The notes below the pieces were generated by a model. The model saw nothing but the letters and a program-made list of their open reading frames with translations, was not told the DNA's origin and ran no database searches. Position numbers and translations under genes: made by a program. Positions 44,641 to 59,100 of a stretch of 64,000 nt of DNA are shown here, in pieces. How positions within the stretch are numbered: position 1 is the stretch's first letter; each line of letters opens with the position of its first letter. This DNA comes from Trichoplax adhaerens (Eukaryota > Placozoa > Uniplacotomia > Trichoplacea > Trichoplacidae): NCBI RefSeq assembly GCF_000150275.1, contig NW_002060949.1, positions 541,675 to 605,674 on the forward strand, written 5' to 3'.

Positions 44641-47600
44641 TTATCTATTTTTATTAGCAGCTACTTGAGCATTTTTAAAATATTTCTTGGCGGCAGTCGA
44701 GTTTTTTGCTTTCTTCAAACCTATGAAGAAAATTTCAAAACAATCTAATTCTTTAGATCGCTAAAATAATACCAACAAAATAGATATTTTACGGATTATA
44801 AGAACTATGGCAAGAGATTAATAACTCCGTAAGCAATGCCATTTATAGAAAGTTAATAACTAAATAAGCAACTTGTTAAATTACTGACCGATACTAAACA
44901 GGTTATGATACTGATTGAAATGAACTAAGAGAGTTAATATCCGCAGCCACAAACTGCTTGCTAATTGATATGATACCATGTAAGCAGATTATGTTGCTGA
45001 TAGAGAATTAATTAAAATAGTTATCATAAAGACAATATATACTGCATTATGCTTCCTAGATATAGATTATGTGGTTTCTAAAAACGATTTATACGGGTGT
45101 AGTTTATTCTTATATCCCATTTTCCGGTAGAGTAATCGTATTTAGTACATTTATAAAAATAACAAGGACTATATCAACATTAATGTTACTGAGAATTATC
45201 AGTATGAAAATATGCTATGGCTAACAAATATCAGAAATTACCTTGAAATATGTACCCTTGAGTATCTGACTGGATAGACGAATTATTTCTGGTATCAAGA
45301 AATCTGCAGCAATCATCGTAAAGTTAGAAATTACGATTACAATATTAAATTTTTCGACTGCTGGTATGATAGATCCCGTTAAAGCTATCATTCAGATGCG
45401 TATTTGAATCTTTATACCTTATCTTACTGGTAATTGCTTTAATATATATATATATGTTTATATTTATAAAAGATATCCCTATACTTACGCGATTTTAGTT
45501 ACAGATATGGAAAGCTCTGCTCTGGGCGATGGACTTCTTGAAGAGCGATTTGATAGTCTACTCGGCGATTTTTTTTCCAAACGATTCGATGTATAAATTG
45601 GCGAACTTTGAGCTCGTCGATGAGAGCGAGGGTCCTTAATAGTATTATGGTTTTCAATTGGCCGGTGAAGATTTATTTCCATCGAAGGTAATGCAGGTGA
45701 ATTTGGCCTTTGCTGGCAAGAAGTATTAGAAGTAAACGGTGCAACAACTGTGCTGCTATGCGCTGGAGCACTTTGTATTCGTTGTTCACGTTCATGAATA
45801 TAGCTGGTTACTACTGCATTCTGACCAGGGGTGATGTTTTCATCTATATTCTTGTTCCTCTCTAAGTAAATCAGAGTAAATTGGGAAGTATCTATTGATT
45901 CATTGCAATACTGCATCTCATAACTTATTATTAGCAAAAGATTTTTAATTTCATTTTTGATCCCTCATGACTTAGTACAAAGCCACATTAACAAATAAAC
46001 TTGGGAAGTAATGCATTTGCTAATCACTTGCTAGTAAATATGATTAGTGTTTCTGTCAGGTTGTCTATTTCATATAAGGACTAGTTATGAGAATTAAAAT
46101 GTATACCAACTTTGTTTTGATAATATTTTTCTATTTAAATGTCAATGTAGGGTTTTGTTTATTTCATTCTCATAGATTATTCAGTATATTAATATGATAG
46201 CTAAAGTAGCTACTGTATGATATACGAGTTTTTAGTACTTTTTTAGACGCAAATTTTAAATATTGTATTTAAACAGGCAACGCTAGACTACAAAGTAAAT
46301 TAACTTTAAATTCCATGTAGAAAGATAGACTTTGAAGCTACTTCTATCCAATTTCTGAAATAGCAACGTTGACGCTATAGAAATGACTGACTGCCGCCAA
46401 GCCGTTACTTCATATATACGCGGAAAAGATTATATTTAATGTTAATAAGGTCTTTGCATTTTTGCTAACGGAGAGAAACGTTGTCAGTCTTGAAGCTTAT
46501 AGACATAGTTGATTCCTATTTAGTTTTAATTTGTGGTTAAAACGGAAAGACTTCAATGTTAATAATACGAATACTTCCATTCGGAACCAACAAAGTGTTA
46601 TTTTGTCTTAGAAATATACTTTACTACGCACTATTTAGCTTTAATTTAATGTCAGTATATATAAGAGACTTGGAAGCATAAATGTTTACGGTTCAATTTT
46701 AATCTGAGGTATACGTGAAATATAAAGCTAATACAAGTAAAGTGCTAGAAGTAACACTAAGAAAGTGAAAATCTGTCAAAAGTCAAGTTTATATGATTGA
46801 TTACAACATAGTTTTAATTTAAAATCTATGTAGAAGACAGAAGCTAGCATCAATGGAATACTTTCATTTAATGCTCACAAAGTTGAATTTTGTCCTATAA
46901 AAACGTAGGATATGTGGTAACTTACCCTATACAGTAGTAATCTAATATCTGTATAGGCACTTACACTAACAAACTTTTCAATTGTCATCGTTCAAGTCAG
47001 TAAAATAATTATTATAATTGATTATTACCATTTACATTACTGTTTGGTTCAAATACTAAGTCAGTACCGAAGAATAATGAATCTATGACTAGTAGGATAT
47101 TTCTGCAACATTTATACTAATAAAACGCCACTTTATCGATGCTTGAGCTTAGAAGAAACGTCATTTACTACCATTTAGCTTTAATTTAATTTCTATTTAG
47201 TGAATTATAAAATTGATGTTTGTAAGATTTTACTTCGTCATCAACTAAGCCTGAAAGCATAACGGATTACCTTTCAGTTAATTTTAAAGTGTGAGTTGAA
47301 GGATTATAAAGTTACTATTAAGAAAATGATTCTGTTAATATTAACAAACTGGCAAACTGTTCAAAGCCAATTTGAGAAATATAATTTGTTATCATACCAT
47401 CTCGAGATTTTTTTATTGCCGTTTTAGGTCTGGGCCTATTGTAAACATTCAATATTGAGCCAATACCATTTCCTCGAGAATCTGATGAAAGGTCTTTACT
47501 CCAGGACGCATTTTCGCTCGAAATAACAACGGAATCACTTTTAATCTTTTTGCTATCCGATAGCTGTCCTATTTCTTCGCTATCTCGGGTCAACAATGTA

Positions 47601-50600
47601 TCATGAATTGCGCTGGCTATACATTCATCAATGATACCGGCACTGATGATTTTTGCTTCTAAATAATCACACAACGTTAAGAGAAGGATAAGATTAGATT
47701 AATATTGAAGATGTTACCATTTCGGCCAAATAAGATTATGGCGAGACAAAAGATTCATGGGCTTTGTAGAAAATTAAGCACAATCCAACCTTTATGAAAT
47801 TGGTCTTGGCTCTCATTCTTATCTTCACGCGGTTGGGACCCATGGTTATTCTTAATCTTTGTAAATAATTGTTGTTTTTCAGTATCGGTATCATTTTTAT
47901 TTTCTTCTTTTTCTTCTCGAGGAATATCAATGAATTTTAAGGATCCTTTGTGCTGCTTTTCAATTGATTCATAAAAATCTTCTTCTTCCTGATCCATTAA
48001 TTTACCTTCTTCTAAATTATGCAACCGGTCGTAAACCTGATAGGGTATTAATATAAAACTATTACAATCTCACTTTCTTATAGCTTAAACCGATCATTAT
48101 CTAAAATTGACTACTATCATTCACCGTGGGCATATTAATGACCATTCTCATTCCTGTCGATATAGATACTGCATTTGTTTCATTATCTTCAGTAGGAATA
48201 TCTGGACAAATTAAAATCGATCATATTATACCTCGTATCTTATCATTTAAAAGTGAATTCAAATGCTTTCCAAGAGTAAACGTGCTCGTAGCTATTATAT
48301 GTTGGCATTGGCGCAGAATAGTTGTGCGGTGTTCTACGCGTATATCATTTTGGCTTAACAAAGTTAAAATTATTTGATTAAAGATTCAGCCATACATCGG
48401 CATTTTTAACTGCTAATAATTTAGATGAGCTGATAAAAAGGATTTTCTAAATATAATTATAGTTCAGTTATGAATCTTATGGCACTGTAAAAATGAGTAA
48501 AAATCAGTTTGAGGTACTAGAATATTTTACGCTCTTCCCCATCTTCGCATACACAATAACTTACGCTTTGATTCAATTTCGCTTTCGCTCCGAAAGTCCA
48601 CTCTGAATAGAAAATTAATCATTTTATTACTATATGGCACACTTTGGCATGATATCTCGTTATAAAGGTCTTACAAAATTATCATAAATATATTGTACAG
48701 TTAATAAGCAAATATAATTTAGTTTATCTCAATAAATAGGTTAGTTTTATAACATCCGTCTGCACTACTGTACTTACGAATCGGATCGAATGTGAACCCA
48801 ATAGCCTAATGGATTCCATCGAATTGAGCTTAACGTTATATAGCTGTATTTATTGATAGGAGAGGTTGATGCCAGTGAATTTGGTTCTAAGTAATCATGA
48901 AGAAAGACTATATTATTGTTTATTCAGTTTTAACAATTACTTTAAATCTTGTAACTAAATCAGTTATATAAAACCTGGTATTTTTATAGATATATAAACT
49001 GAACATGTATTGCCATTATCGTTATTTAATATCTTACTATCATTATTTTCCATTGTTAACGAAAATTTGGCCTCATACTTATAATATAAGTTTATTTATT
49101 GAGTGCCAATTTTCAAAATTATCAGAATCTCTTACGATATTGATCGAACACTTAAAATTATATGATGATTTGGACTTTAGTAGCGTATCGGTAGTGTATT
49201 TTCTATATTTCAACCTTTTTCTCAAGCTTCTTACTATATTACTAATTTAAATAAATGACATTGATAAAATATCTCTAGTACTTACTTCTGCTTGCATTGA
49301 TAGCAATTAAGGCTAAATTGTCTGATGGAAGACTTATTATCCTTGCAACATACTATGAAATGAAATTAAGAATACTATCAGCTGTCTTCCATTCTCCGAA
49401 ACCTTAAAACTAGCAAATATATCCGGCATTCTAATTATTATATTCCCCACAGGTATATCTTCAAAATTATTTGAAAATTCAATAAACTAAAGCAGCTAAG
49501 GCGTTAAAATATTAACTTATGAACAGAAACCGAGTTTTTAAGCTATTTTACCTGTTTGTCAACGATAATTGGATCACCTACAGCTGTTAATGTAATAAAA
49601 TTATTGGAATTATAGGCAAAACGGGCTGATCTTCTTATTTAATCAAAAGCTTAATCAACTACTTGAAATACTAAAGTATACCAAAAAACCTTACTTGCTT
49701 CCTTTTGTACATGCTTTACATTGGACTTCTGGCCCTTAGCTGATTTACTACGCAATAGCTTAGCTCTGTTGATACTAGATAGAAGAATGAGAGGGGAACA
49801 TGTTATTCTTAATTCATTATGTTCCATGTAGTGATAAAATACGTAACTTTATTGTATCTATCATAATGTTAGTTTGCTATCTAAGTATTGTATATATAGC
49901 ATTAGAATGATTTCAATTAAAAATGCACTAAAATTATTAGATATTTCTTACAATTTGGGATTAAGAGCAGGAGAAGAATGAGGTCGTGGTAGGGTTTTAG
50001 TTTCCTTTTCCTAAAGTTTCGGAATGCGAGCATTAGTAACTTAATAATTCTAAAATTAATCTATATAATCTTTACCATAACATCTCTGCTACGTCGAAAA
50101 TTATCGAACCATGAAATAGTATTAACATCTGTCAAAATTAATATAATAGGATTAGCAACATAAAACCAATGTATTAAAGTTTTCTTATCTTAACTCCATA
50201 ATAATATATTCAAATTTAATGTGATAGTGTTACCATTTTTTCGCATGTATCAAAGTAAATTCGTTGAGATTAGAGAATATACATATATATATTTAGCGCT
50301 TAAGACTTTCTTGTATTAGTCTACACAGCAGTACTGTACACTTGAAATTGTTACTAGAATCTTATCGTTTATCATTTCAGTCCATATTTGTCATTTGGTA
50401 GTTTTCTATTGGACAGTATAACCAAAGCTAGTAGTTAATTCGCTATTTACCACTTTGAACTTCGGACCGTGAAGATATGTTTGCTAGTAAAGTTTCAGCC
50501 AAGACACGGCAAGCAACTTTAACACCAGCCTGCAATATAGTAGATATTTATAAAGCGGTCAAGATATTCACCGAATTGAATATTAATAAATATCGGACTG

Positions 50601-53600
50601 TAAAGGTTACACTGATAGAGAGAAAAGATATGTTTATGCTATGAAGTTTAGTATTATAAGTAATAACTAGCTTTCATCTGTTGTAAGTATGTATTACCTG
50701 ATATCCATCTGTATTTGCTATGGCATTAAACATAAGTTTTGGAATATTATAATTTCCGGTTGCAGCAGATATCATAGCTTCAACACCTTGTTTAATTCAG
50801 TAGTAATAAAATATTTACTTAAAAATGTACTGTTGATTATAACAGATAAATAGCTAAATCATCAATAACTTTACTCCATCGACATCAGTTTATAAAGCTA
50901 ATCCTCCTATGTTACGTACCAGGCTCACTCAAGTAACTACATAAAATTTCTGCACTTGGATAAATCATGAGTATAATTTTTTGCGCCATTAGTCGATAGT
51001 GAGGTTGAAAGCTAACATAAAAATTGATAAAGGTTTCATTTATTCATTACATCTAAAATAAACTGCAACAAAAAATTAGAATAAAACGGTCAATTATCAT
51101 GTAAACGAAATACTCGGTCTACCTTGTATGGGTTTGGCGAAGTTTTCTAATTCGACTATGTTTAAAAAACGAACAAAATTATTTGCAAGAAGTTTATGTT
51201 CATTAAAATAGTAAATTATATTACTAATCAATTTTATCGATACATTAGATTTAAGTAATTGTAACTATGCCATAGATCTGGAATTGATTTTCCGCTAAAC
51301 TTAAGATTCATTTAATCATATAATAAATTAATACAGTTAAGCTATGTGCAAATATGGCTTATCGACTTACTACTTGTAGCTTTCTTTCGACATTGTGGAT
51401 TTTTTATAAATTTCGCCAATTAGATTATATAAGCAAATGAAAAGGTGTTGATTCAAGTGATTGTCCTGAAAAAATTATCTGACATTGATTATAATTGGCA
51501 AGGTAATCGAAGTGAAGCAATGCTAGGATTCTAATTAGTCTTTATTATGCTGGACTGCAGACATAAAAAATACCAAAACAAGTGATCTGTTTTGTTCAAA
51601 ATTTAAATAATCTTTATCTAAATTCTCTCTGCTAAGTTATATAGAATTGCTTAAGTTAGACATTACATATTCGAGCTTGGAGTTCATTTAAAATGTTAAT
51701 TTAAACTTTGATTTTCCTTAAACTAAAATCGTACAAAAACTTGTGTATTTAAAGTGAAATAATTATAATATCTATCATTTGGTACTAATATTATCAACTC
51801 TTCTGACTAAGTATAAGATTGTTTGGACTAAAACCATGTCTATAACGCACTAACAATTATACCGTTATAATCTAGTGAAAGCTCTATATGGGGAATTTAA
51901 CAACCCAATCACGTATCATGATTATAGGTACATACAGTACATGATTAAACATACCTCATTGCTTTCCAGGTCGATTTGGACGGCTCCAAAGATTACTGAT
52001 ATTAACTGGTTGATTAGATCCGATGATAGATGAAAAAATTTTATAACTTCTATGGATCTATAATAACAGTAAGAACATAACATAATGCATTCGATTTAAT
52101 ACTATAGAATTGGCCAAGGGTTTTCAAGATTTAATATTTCACAATAACGTCATTATTTCGGAAAATACATTTTCTTATTAACTTACGATGAAGACATACA
52201 ATAATTACAGATGCAATTTATAGGTTATAATGCTCTAAAAGTATCATCTGTAGAAGGTACTTCATCAATTTTTATTCCTAAGATATCTTTTCGTTTACTA
52301 CAACAACGTATTATCTCAAGATACAGAAGTGAACAAGTTTTTTTTACCCAATTTCTAGTAATTTAGTAGCTTTTAATGTTTCCGTAATAATTTTTGAAGG
52401 TAAGTCAAATAGTTGTTTTGCCTGGACGAAGATAGAAAAACATGTCGAAAATCATCAATCTTATCTTGTATAATGGACATAAATGTTCAACTGCTGTACT
52501 CGTAAATTATTCTAACTAAATTTGATTTTGGACATGAAAATAGTGGTAAATTGAGTCTTTAGAAATAAAATAGTTTAACTCACAATAAGTAAAAACAATA
52601 GTCTGTGGATAAGTTTTCGATATTGACTTCGATACACTAGTAATTCTTCTACGCCTAATAATTCGTAACGATAGTTACGAAATTTCTTCTCCCTATTATG
52701 ATTTGATAAATTTAGTAAGTAGCGCAGTGATCGAGATAATAAAGTATGGTATTATTCTCATATAAATATATTGTTAGCTAGTCTATTAATTGATGATTAT
52801 TCTTAGTCAATATTTTATTAATTAAAGGCAAGTTATTATAATTCTACAGTCACATACTTTATTTTTTAAATCATATAACTGAAATATTGCCATATAATGG
52901 AAGGATATCGAATTGACATACCCTTTATTAGCTTCGGATGCTAGTTTTACTTCTTGTTCAAAGTTATAAGCTAGATAGATTAGTCTTTTCTCATCGATTT
53001 CTAAATTTTAAATTTAAATATAGACGTCAATTATCATTTGTTATTCAAACTTACAATCGTGTTAGAAATGATACACAATAGGCAATGACTAAAAATACGA
53101 TACCTTGGGTCGGCGTAGCATAGACAGGCATATATTTCATCATATGCATAGCCTAAAGTAGTCGCATATTTTCAATACGAATATTTTTACTGCTTAACAA
53201 ATATAGAGCTTAAAGGCACAAAGTAATTTTTATAGAGTAATAAAGACTAAAGATTTTACAGTGTGTAAAGATTACTGCATAGCGAATTAAATTATGAACT
53301 GACAGTAAATATGTCAGTAACCTCATTTATTCTATATTGTAATGGACGTCACGATCTATTAAATACACATATTTCACTCACCTTTGCCCCATAAATACTA
53401 GAGTTTGCCATATCTTTTAAATAAGATGGCACAAAGTAATATGTCTGAGCGAATCTTCTCGTCTAAGGTATCAATCATGAACGATAAAATGTGACATTCA
53501 GTAAATACATCAATATAGTGATATACCCTTTCTGTGCATTTATATAAAGCCGTAGCAAAGTTTATGGTGTTTCTATTGGAATGAAAGGTAAATTGCGAAT

Positions 53601-56188
53601 AGTGGATTTTTTACTTTTAATACTTACATAATGAAGCCAGACTATCAAAATAATTAACTAATTAATTACAGAAGAATTTATACGCCATTACTACTAGGGG
53701 TTAGTTTTAACTAAGAATTGGATAACTAGAGTTTTATGTTAATGCAAGACTTACAGATTTATGGGTTATATACCTGTCGCCGCTACCAAAATCTGATATC
53801 GTTGCAGCAATTACTTTACGTAGATGTCATTTAATACTAACTGATACTTTCTATAGGATTTTATTAAGCTTAACTTTCAGTTTGACTGCATAATTTATGA
53901 AATACAATAGAGCTTATTCGTATTACATTGAATTATAATCGGGGAATACCCCATAACATTATCCTTCTACTCTGGAAAGTCACTCATGAAGCCTTTTATT
54001 ACAGTAGCAGTATTAAAACGGCCTAATTTATAGTTAAGATGAATCTAGCAAAATACACTCATACGGGTAGTCTAGTGGAATTATTACTGTTAAAATATCT
54101 AACAGTAACAGCTGAATATACAGTAAAGAATTTAATTTTCTTATTTTAGATTATCTTTTCCTGCTAGTAAATTGGGAAATTTAGAAAAATTTTCTAAATG
54201 TGTATTCGGTAAGTGCCATAAGAACAATATAGTTTATAGCGTGATATCTTACCATTGGTCTTTTGGAGTTAGCGGTTTTAAAAAAATTTTCAACTCGTTT
54301 CCGCTCATAAGCTAGACAAATTAATAAATTGTTGTTAGCGTTTGAAATTATTTGTAATATACTCGTGTAATTTTCATTCTAAGACAAGAAGAAATAGGCA
54401 TAACTAAACAATTACTGATAGCTAGATAATATTCGTCATTTTAGCATTTTAAAATATAAAGCAAGCAATATAATAAATCATTAGCTGAGTAATTATACTA
54501 GAACATTAAGTTCAATTATTGAGGCTATTAATAACTATATATTTATATATGTCATATTATAGAGAGACAGTAGGGGGAGAGATGAAATTTTAATTGTAAA
54601 ATTTGATAGTTAGTAGACTGAAAAGTATCTCTTCTACTAAGGAGTTGATATGCATATCAAGCGTCAAATTGAAAATCAGAGTAGGTATGTAATGATCTAA
54701 GTTTTCAGAGTGAATTTACATTTGAAAATTCAAAATTATAAATGCTTGTGCTATTGCCAGAGCTTCATGCTAAAACTTACTTTCTCTATAAATTAGCTTA
54801 TTGGCACATCTCTGAATATATTTTGTTTGCCATATAAAGAATAACTAGTCAGAGTTATTGTAAGATTTAATTATATTATGACAAGGATAGTCTACTAATG
54901 TTAATGATATATCAAAAAGATACTAAAATATATGTAGAATTTATAAAGTGAAATATTGATCATATTAGCAGGCTATTTTATTTCGAGCTATTTGGCTTAT
55001 TTGCTAAAAAATTTCATTAAGGATCACATCAAATACAATTTTGCAGCTTCAATCATTTCAATTATTTAATCTTGCTAGAAAATAGTTATGCATGACAAAT
55101 AATCAATACTTTACATACATGTCACAAATTTTCCGTCAAGCATCCACATATATGGCAATCCATCAATAACTTGTGCACGATCTGAAAGCGGTTAAAGTAG
55201 AACATGTAAGAAAGACATTATTTGTGAAGTACTACTGTTTTCTACGCAGTTTAATGTCAGGAAAGCGATGATAGTGATTCCAAAGATAAATTAAATGTAT
55301 TGAATTTTAAAATAAATATCAAGTACTTTATGTGAAGGAAGGATAATTAAAAAATTATGTAGTATCTTTGTTATCCATAACGACTAATCCACCACGACTT
55401 TGATACTAAGACTAGCAAAATTAGTAATATTTGAAAAGTTATACGTACAATTTGGATCTTTCTCTAATTCTTTATTGCCATAGAGACATAAATCTAAGAT
55501 ATGTACATTGCGTAAATGCTGCAGATCCGTCCAAGATATATTATTATTGGCCAAGTTAATGGTTCCAAGAGAGTAAAAACACCCAAAACCTTCTAAGCAT
55601 CGAATCTAATAGAACGGAATACGATGTTGCTGATGATAAATTACGTTTATAATAGATGCAGATTTTAAAGGGTGTAAAATCTTTTAATATCCTGTCGATG
55701 TCATTGTTGTACAGTATGGTTAAATGAATTAACGATATCGGTAGCTATATGTTAGTAAATCACTTTAAATGGACGTTTAAACGAGTTTATTATAGAAATA
55801 AATTATTATCAAAGCAACAACATAAAGGAAAACTCCTTACCCTATTGCAACTTAGATCTATTTTCCAAAGTTCACGACAACGGATAATAGTAGTTAGAAT
55901 AGCATCAATATCATTTTGGCTGGCAAGGATTGTTTGCAGTTTTGGACAAACAGACAAATTTTCTAGTGATACTGTAACGAATTGTATTGCAAAGAAAGAT
56001 TAAGCAAGTACGCTATTTTATAGAGTTAAAAACACAATTTTATTGCTATATCTGGGACGTTATCTTAATATTGATGAGTCTAAACAAATTTTATAGTTAT
56101 AGAGCAGTCCCCTCTTACCTAATTGACGATCCGATAGATCGATATATACAGCATCAACTAAACGACAACCAACTTGTGATCTTAACAA
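44641..56188 (-). CDS. Leucine-rich-repeat protein with long low-complexity C-terminus, unassigned
   Basis: The 5' coding exons show LRRs: 56188-56119 (VYIDLSDRQL), 55971-55841 (LENLSVCPKLQTILASQND, LWKIDLSCNR), about 55612-55449 (LGTINLANNNISW, VHILDLCLYGN), then an LRR-cap-like exon at about 55180-55105 (YRAQVIDGLPYMWMLDGKFV) and ERKRVENFF at about 54300. Phases agree across these. Further minus-strand exons follow at about 53450, 53150, 53000, 52050, 50980, 50770, 50530, 49990 and 48370-48130. Then come charged and Ser-rich exons at 48024-47755 (Glu/Lys-rich), about 47660-47330, and 45870-45490 (repeated SP/RS dipeptides), with the last exon at about 44706-44641 ending in TAA. Reading all this as one gene is inference; a second gene could start within 52-50 kb. 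The start codon is not resolved. LRRs with a cap suggest a protein-binding scaffold; I do not recognise the orthologue. Confidence 0.6.
46280..47260. repeat. Degenerate repeats in an intron of the LRR gene
   Basis: Related phrases recur at irregular spacing: TTTAGCTTTAATTTAAT at about 46635 and 47174, TTTAGTTTTAATTT at about 46517, CATGTAGAAAGATAGA / CTATGTAGAAGACAGA at about 46313 and 46826, and a CAACAAAGT..TTTTGTC pair near 46590 and 46875. This looks like an old, diverged tandem or clustered repeat family. Copy borders cannot be fixed by eye. Confidence 0.4.
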
Positions 56189-59100
56189 CTGAAAAGGAAG
56201 TAAAAAAATTAAAATCATTACAATACACTAAATTGATTTTAGTCGTTAATTCGAAATATTTACTGCTACGCTTATAATGTTCGTCGAAAATATGTAGCGT
56301 AGACATGATTTACCTGTTTGGTAATCTTCATAATTTAATCATAAATTTTAAGAGCAAACACATATCATTAATAAGTGCATTAGTAACAAAAATTGTGAGA
56401 CAACTTGCTGATAATTTTATGCTTGAATCGGCGTATTGCTACTTCCACTATTGTTTATTGTCTTTGTCATAGTGACTATTGTTGTGCGATTAAGGTCAAT
56501 AGCAGATTTTTGGAGTCCTTAATATGTTAAATTAAGACCCATGCCAATGAATAACATAGAGTTGAATAGCATGGGCACTGTCTGTTGCATATTATAATTA
56601 GCATTGATTTGTAAACGGACAATTATACGCCAATACACAGTTATTTTACCTTGCTTTAATAGCATTCTAATACTAAGATATATTTACTATGGTTACTAGA
56701 GTGGGCACTGATTGCAGACTCATATCTTTACTACTCCATTTTTTGATGACAGTATTCATTTGTTTTCTTAAAAAGTAAAATGGTCAGAATTGCTCATGTC
56801 GCCTTCTTATAACGAAAAATTGATATAGTCACGCAACTAGAGATTTTTTGTAATAAGATAGACACGATAATACGTTAATAGCTATCCAGGCTGTGACTTT
56901 TTTAACTTTATATTCAAGTGATGATCTAATTATCTTTAAAAATTTTATATATTCGATAGGTAATGGTATCGCATTAGTAATTTATTGTTACTAAAATAGC
57001 TATCATCAGCTATGAGAAATAAATAAATAAATTATGTCGCATTATGTTGTGTAATATATGAATAGCGATTGATTAAACACTGCCATACTTATGCATGTTA
57101 GCTTCAATCGAACTAAAGTCCAGACTCTTTAATAAAGCTGAAGTGAGATATAGCAGTATCTGATTAAGAGATGAGAATTTTGTATCAAGGGAAATGTAAG
57201 AAATAGCTACAACTTAATAATTTGATGATATAGCACGTATAATTTCTTATCTCGACAGTTTAGTAATGAAAATGTAACCTTAAAATTTATGCCAAAAGCA
57301 CTGTACCATCTTATCCCAAATGTAAAGGAGGTATATTCATCAATGATAGGAAGCCTATCATTAAAAAAGTTATACTATAACTAAGTGAAATTTACTTCCT
57401 TAGAGACGTGATTAGCGAAATTATGAGGCTAATTATAATTATTAGAGAACCTGTAACTAATTTTGTGAAGCTGCCGTGCTAAATATTACCCCACTAAAGG
57501 TGTACGAATTGTGATTGATATTCTATCTGGTACGTGGAGATGGCACGTCGTTTTACTGGCACAAAAAAACGCGAAGGTATGAACACGTATGCTATAGCAA
57601 AATCAAGTGTAAAAAACAGACTGTTTAATGGCTTGTATTTGTACAATTGTACTATGCATGATCATCCATGAACCCATTTCCGGTTACGTAATCGTCTGTT
57701 TTACACACAATCATCATTTGCAAGTATTTTATCTTAGTTATGAGTCATGATCTGTCGGCAAGGCGACGTGGTGTTGGACTAGTCTTAATAATTTCAACAG
57801 ATTACACAATCACGTAGGGTGTAATCACTTAGGGTGATAGGATATTGTTCTTATTCTATTGCCAGCAGCGTAGGCTATAAAACTATGTCGTAAAAAAGTG
57901 CAATTTGCTGCCTCCCCGTTGTCCGTACCATAGCACATGAAGATCCTAAAAATATACGCACTACAGGATCTCCAGTCTTCTCCATAAGCACTGAAAAATA
58001 AGTATTGATTAAAAATATTATCCATGCGAAATTGGCATAACTCGTTGCTCGCTTATCAGAAATTTTAAAAATCTCAGCAGTTTCTCTTTGAGTGAGTTTA
58101 AGCTGTTGTTGTCATAGCTACGACGATTGCAAGCCTCTTACAGAACTATATACTGTAAACTACAGTACAGTACTAAATTGCAGTGAGTGACTACTGTACT
58201 GTACACTATCGTACTGTACTGTAGTGTTGCGGGTCCGAAGAAGCCCTGTTTTCTCAACTTTTAAATTAATTTTTCCATCTCAGCCTAGACATACTGTACT
58301 CGTAATGGGTATAATAAATCAATAGTACAGTATGTCATCGCCAGCATGAGCCACATATATTGGTAAATTACAGTTAGCGCTTAAAAAAAAGTAGTTTAAA
58401 ATTGCAGTTCGTGGAAGCAACTAACATACTGTACATACAGTACAGTACTGTACAGTACAATGCTGGTAATACTGTACTGTACTGTACAGTATACTGTACT
58501 GTACTGCACACTGTGCACACTACAGTACGCTCGTGATAGCTTATTTTGTACAGTACTGTACAGTACTGTATACAGACCGATAGTACGACGTGACTTTTAA
58601 AATTGTTGGAAGCGACCGCACATGTAACAACGACTGATAGTTTGTATTAGGAACTTGAAAGAATAGAATTATTCAATACTACGATATAAAGTAATAAAAA
58701 TATAAAGAATCTATTGCTCAAGGTTGTACTGATCTGTCTGCATGGAATTTGAGCCAAATTTAAAGACATAATTTAAGACAACGTTATAGCTGAACATCTT
58801 TCAACCATTTTAGAGGGTTCACCACGCCCCGGTAATGCTACAGTTGTACAGTACTGTATACAGTGTACAGTACAGTATAGTCTGTAGTGCAACTCTTCAC
58901 GGCGCTCAGATGGCGGACGGCGGGATACCGAACTTGCAAGAGTTAATCGTGCAGGCCAGGCCAAGCCAAGTTCCATGATACCGTATAGTAACGTACTGTA
59001 CACTCGTACAGCATCCAGTACAACTGTACATGATAGTTACTGCTAGCTAGGCTCACTGTTACTACTTAACATCCCATAGTAATGCAATATACTGTAGCGG

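Noticed and set aside
48126-49250. Plus-strand open frames within the LRR-gene region
   Set aside because: The first is the mirror of a minus-strand exon (HLNSLLNDKIRGIIRS); the second is a hydrophobic AT-driven frame with no similarity.
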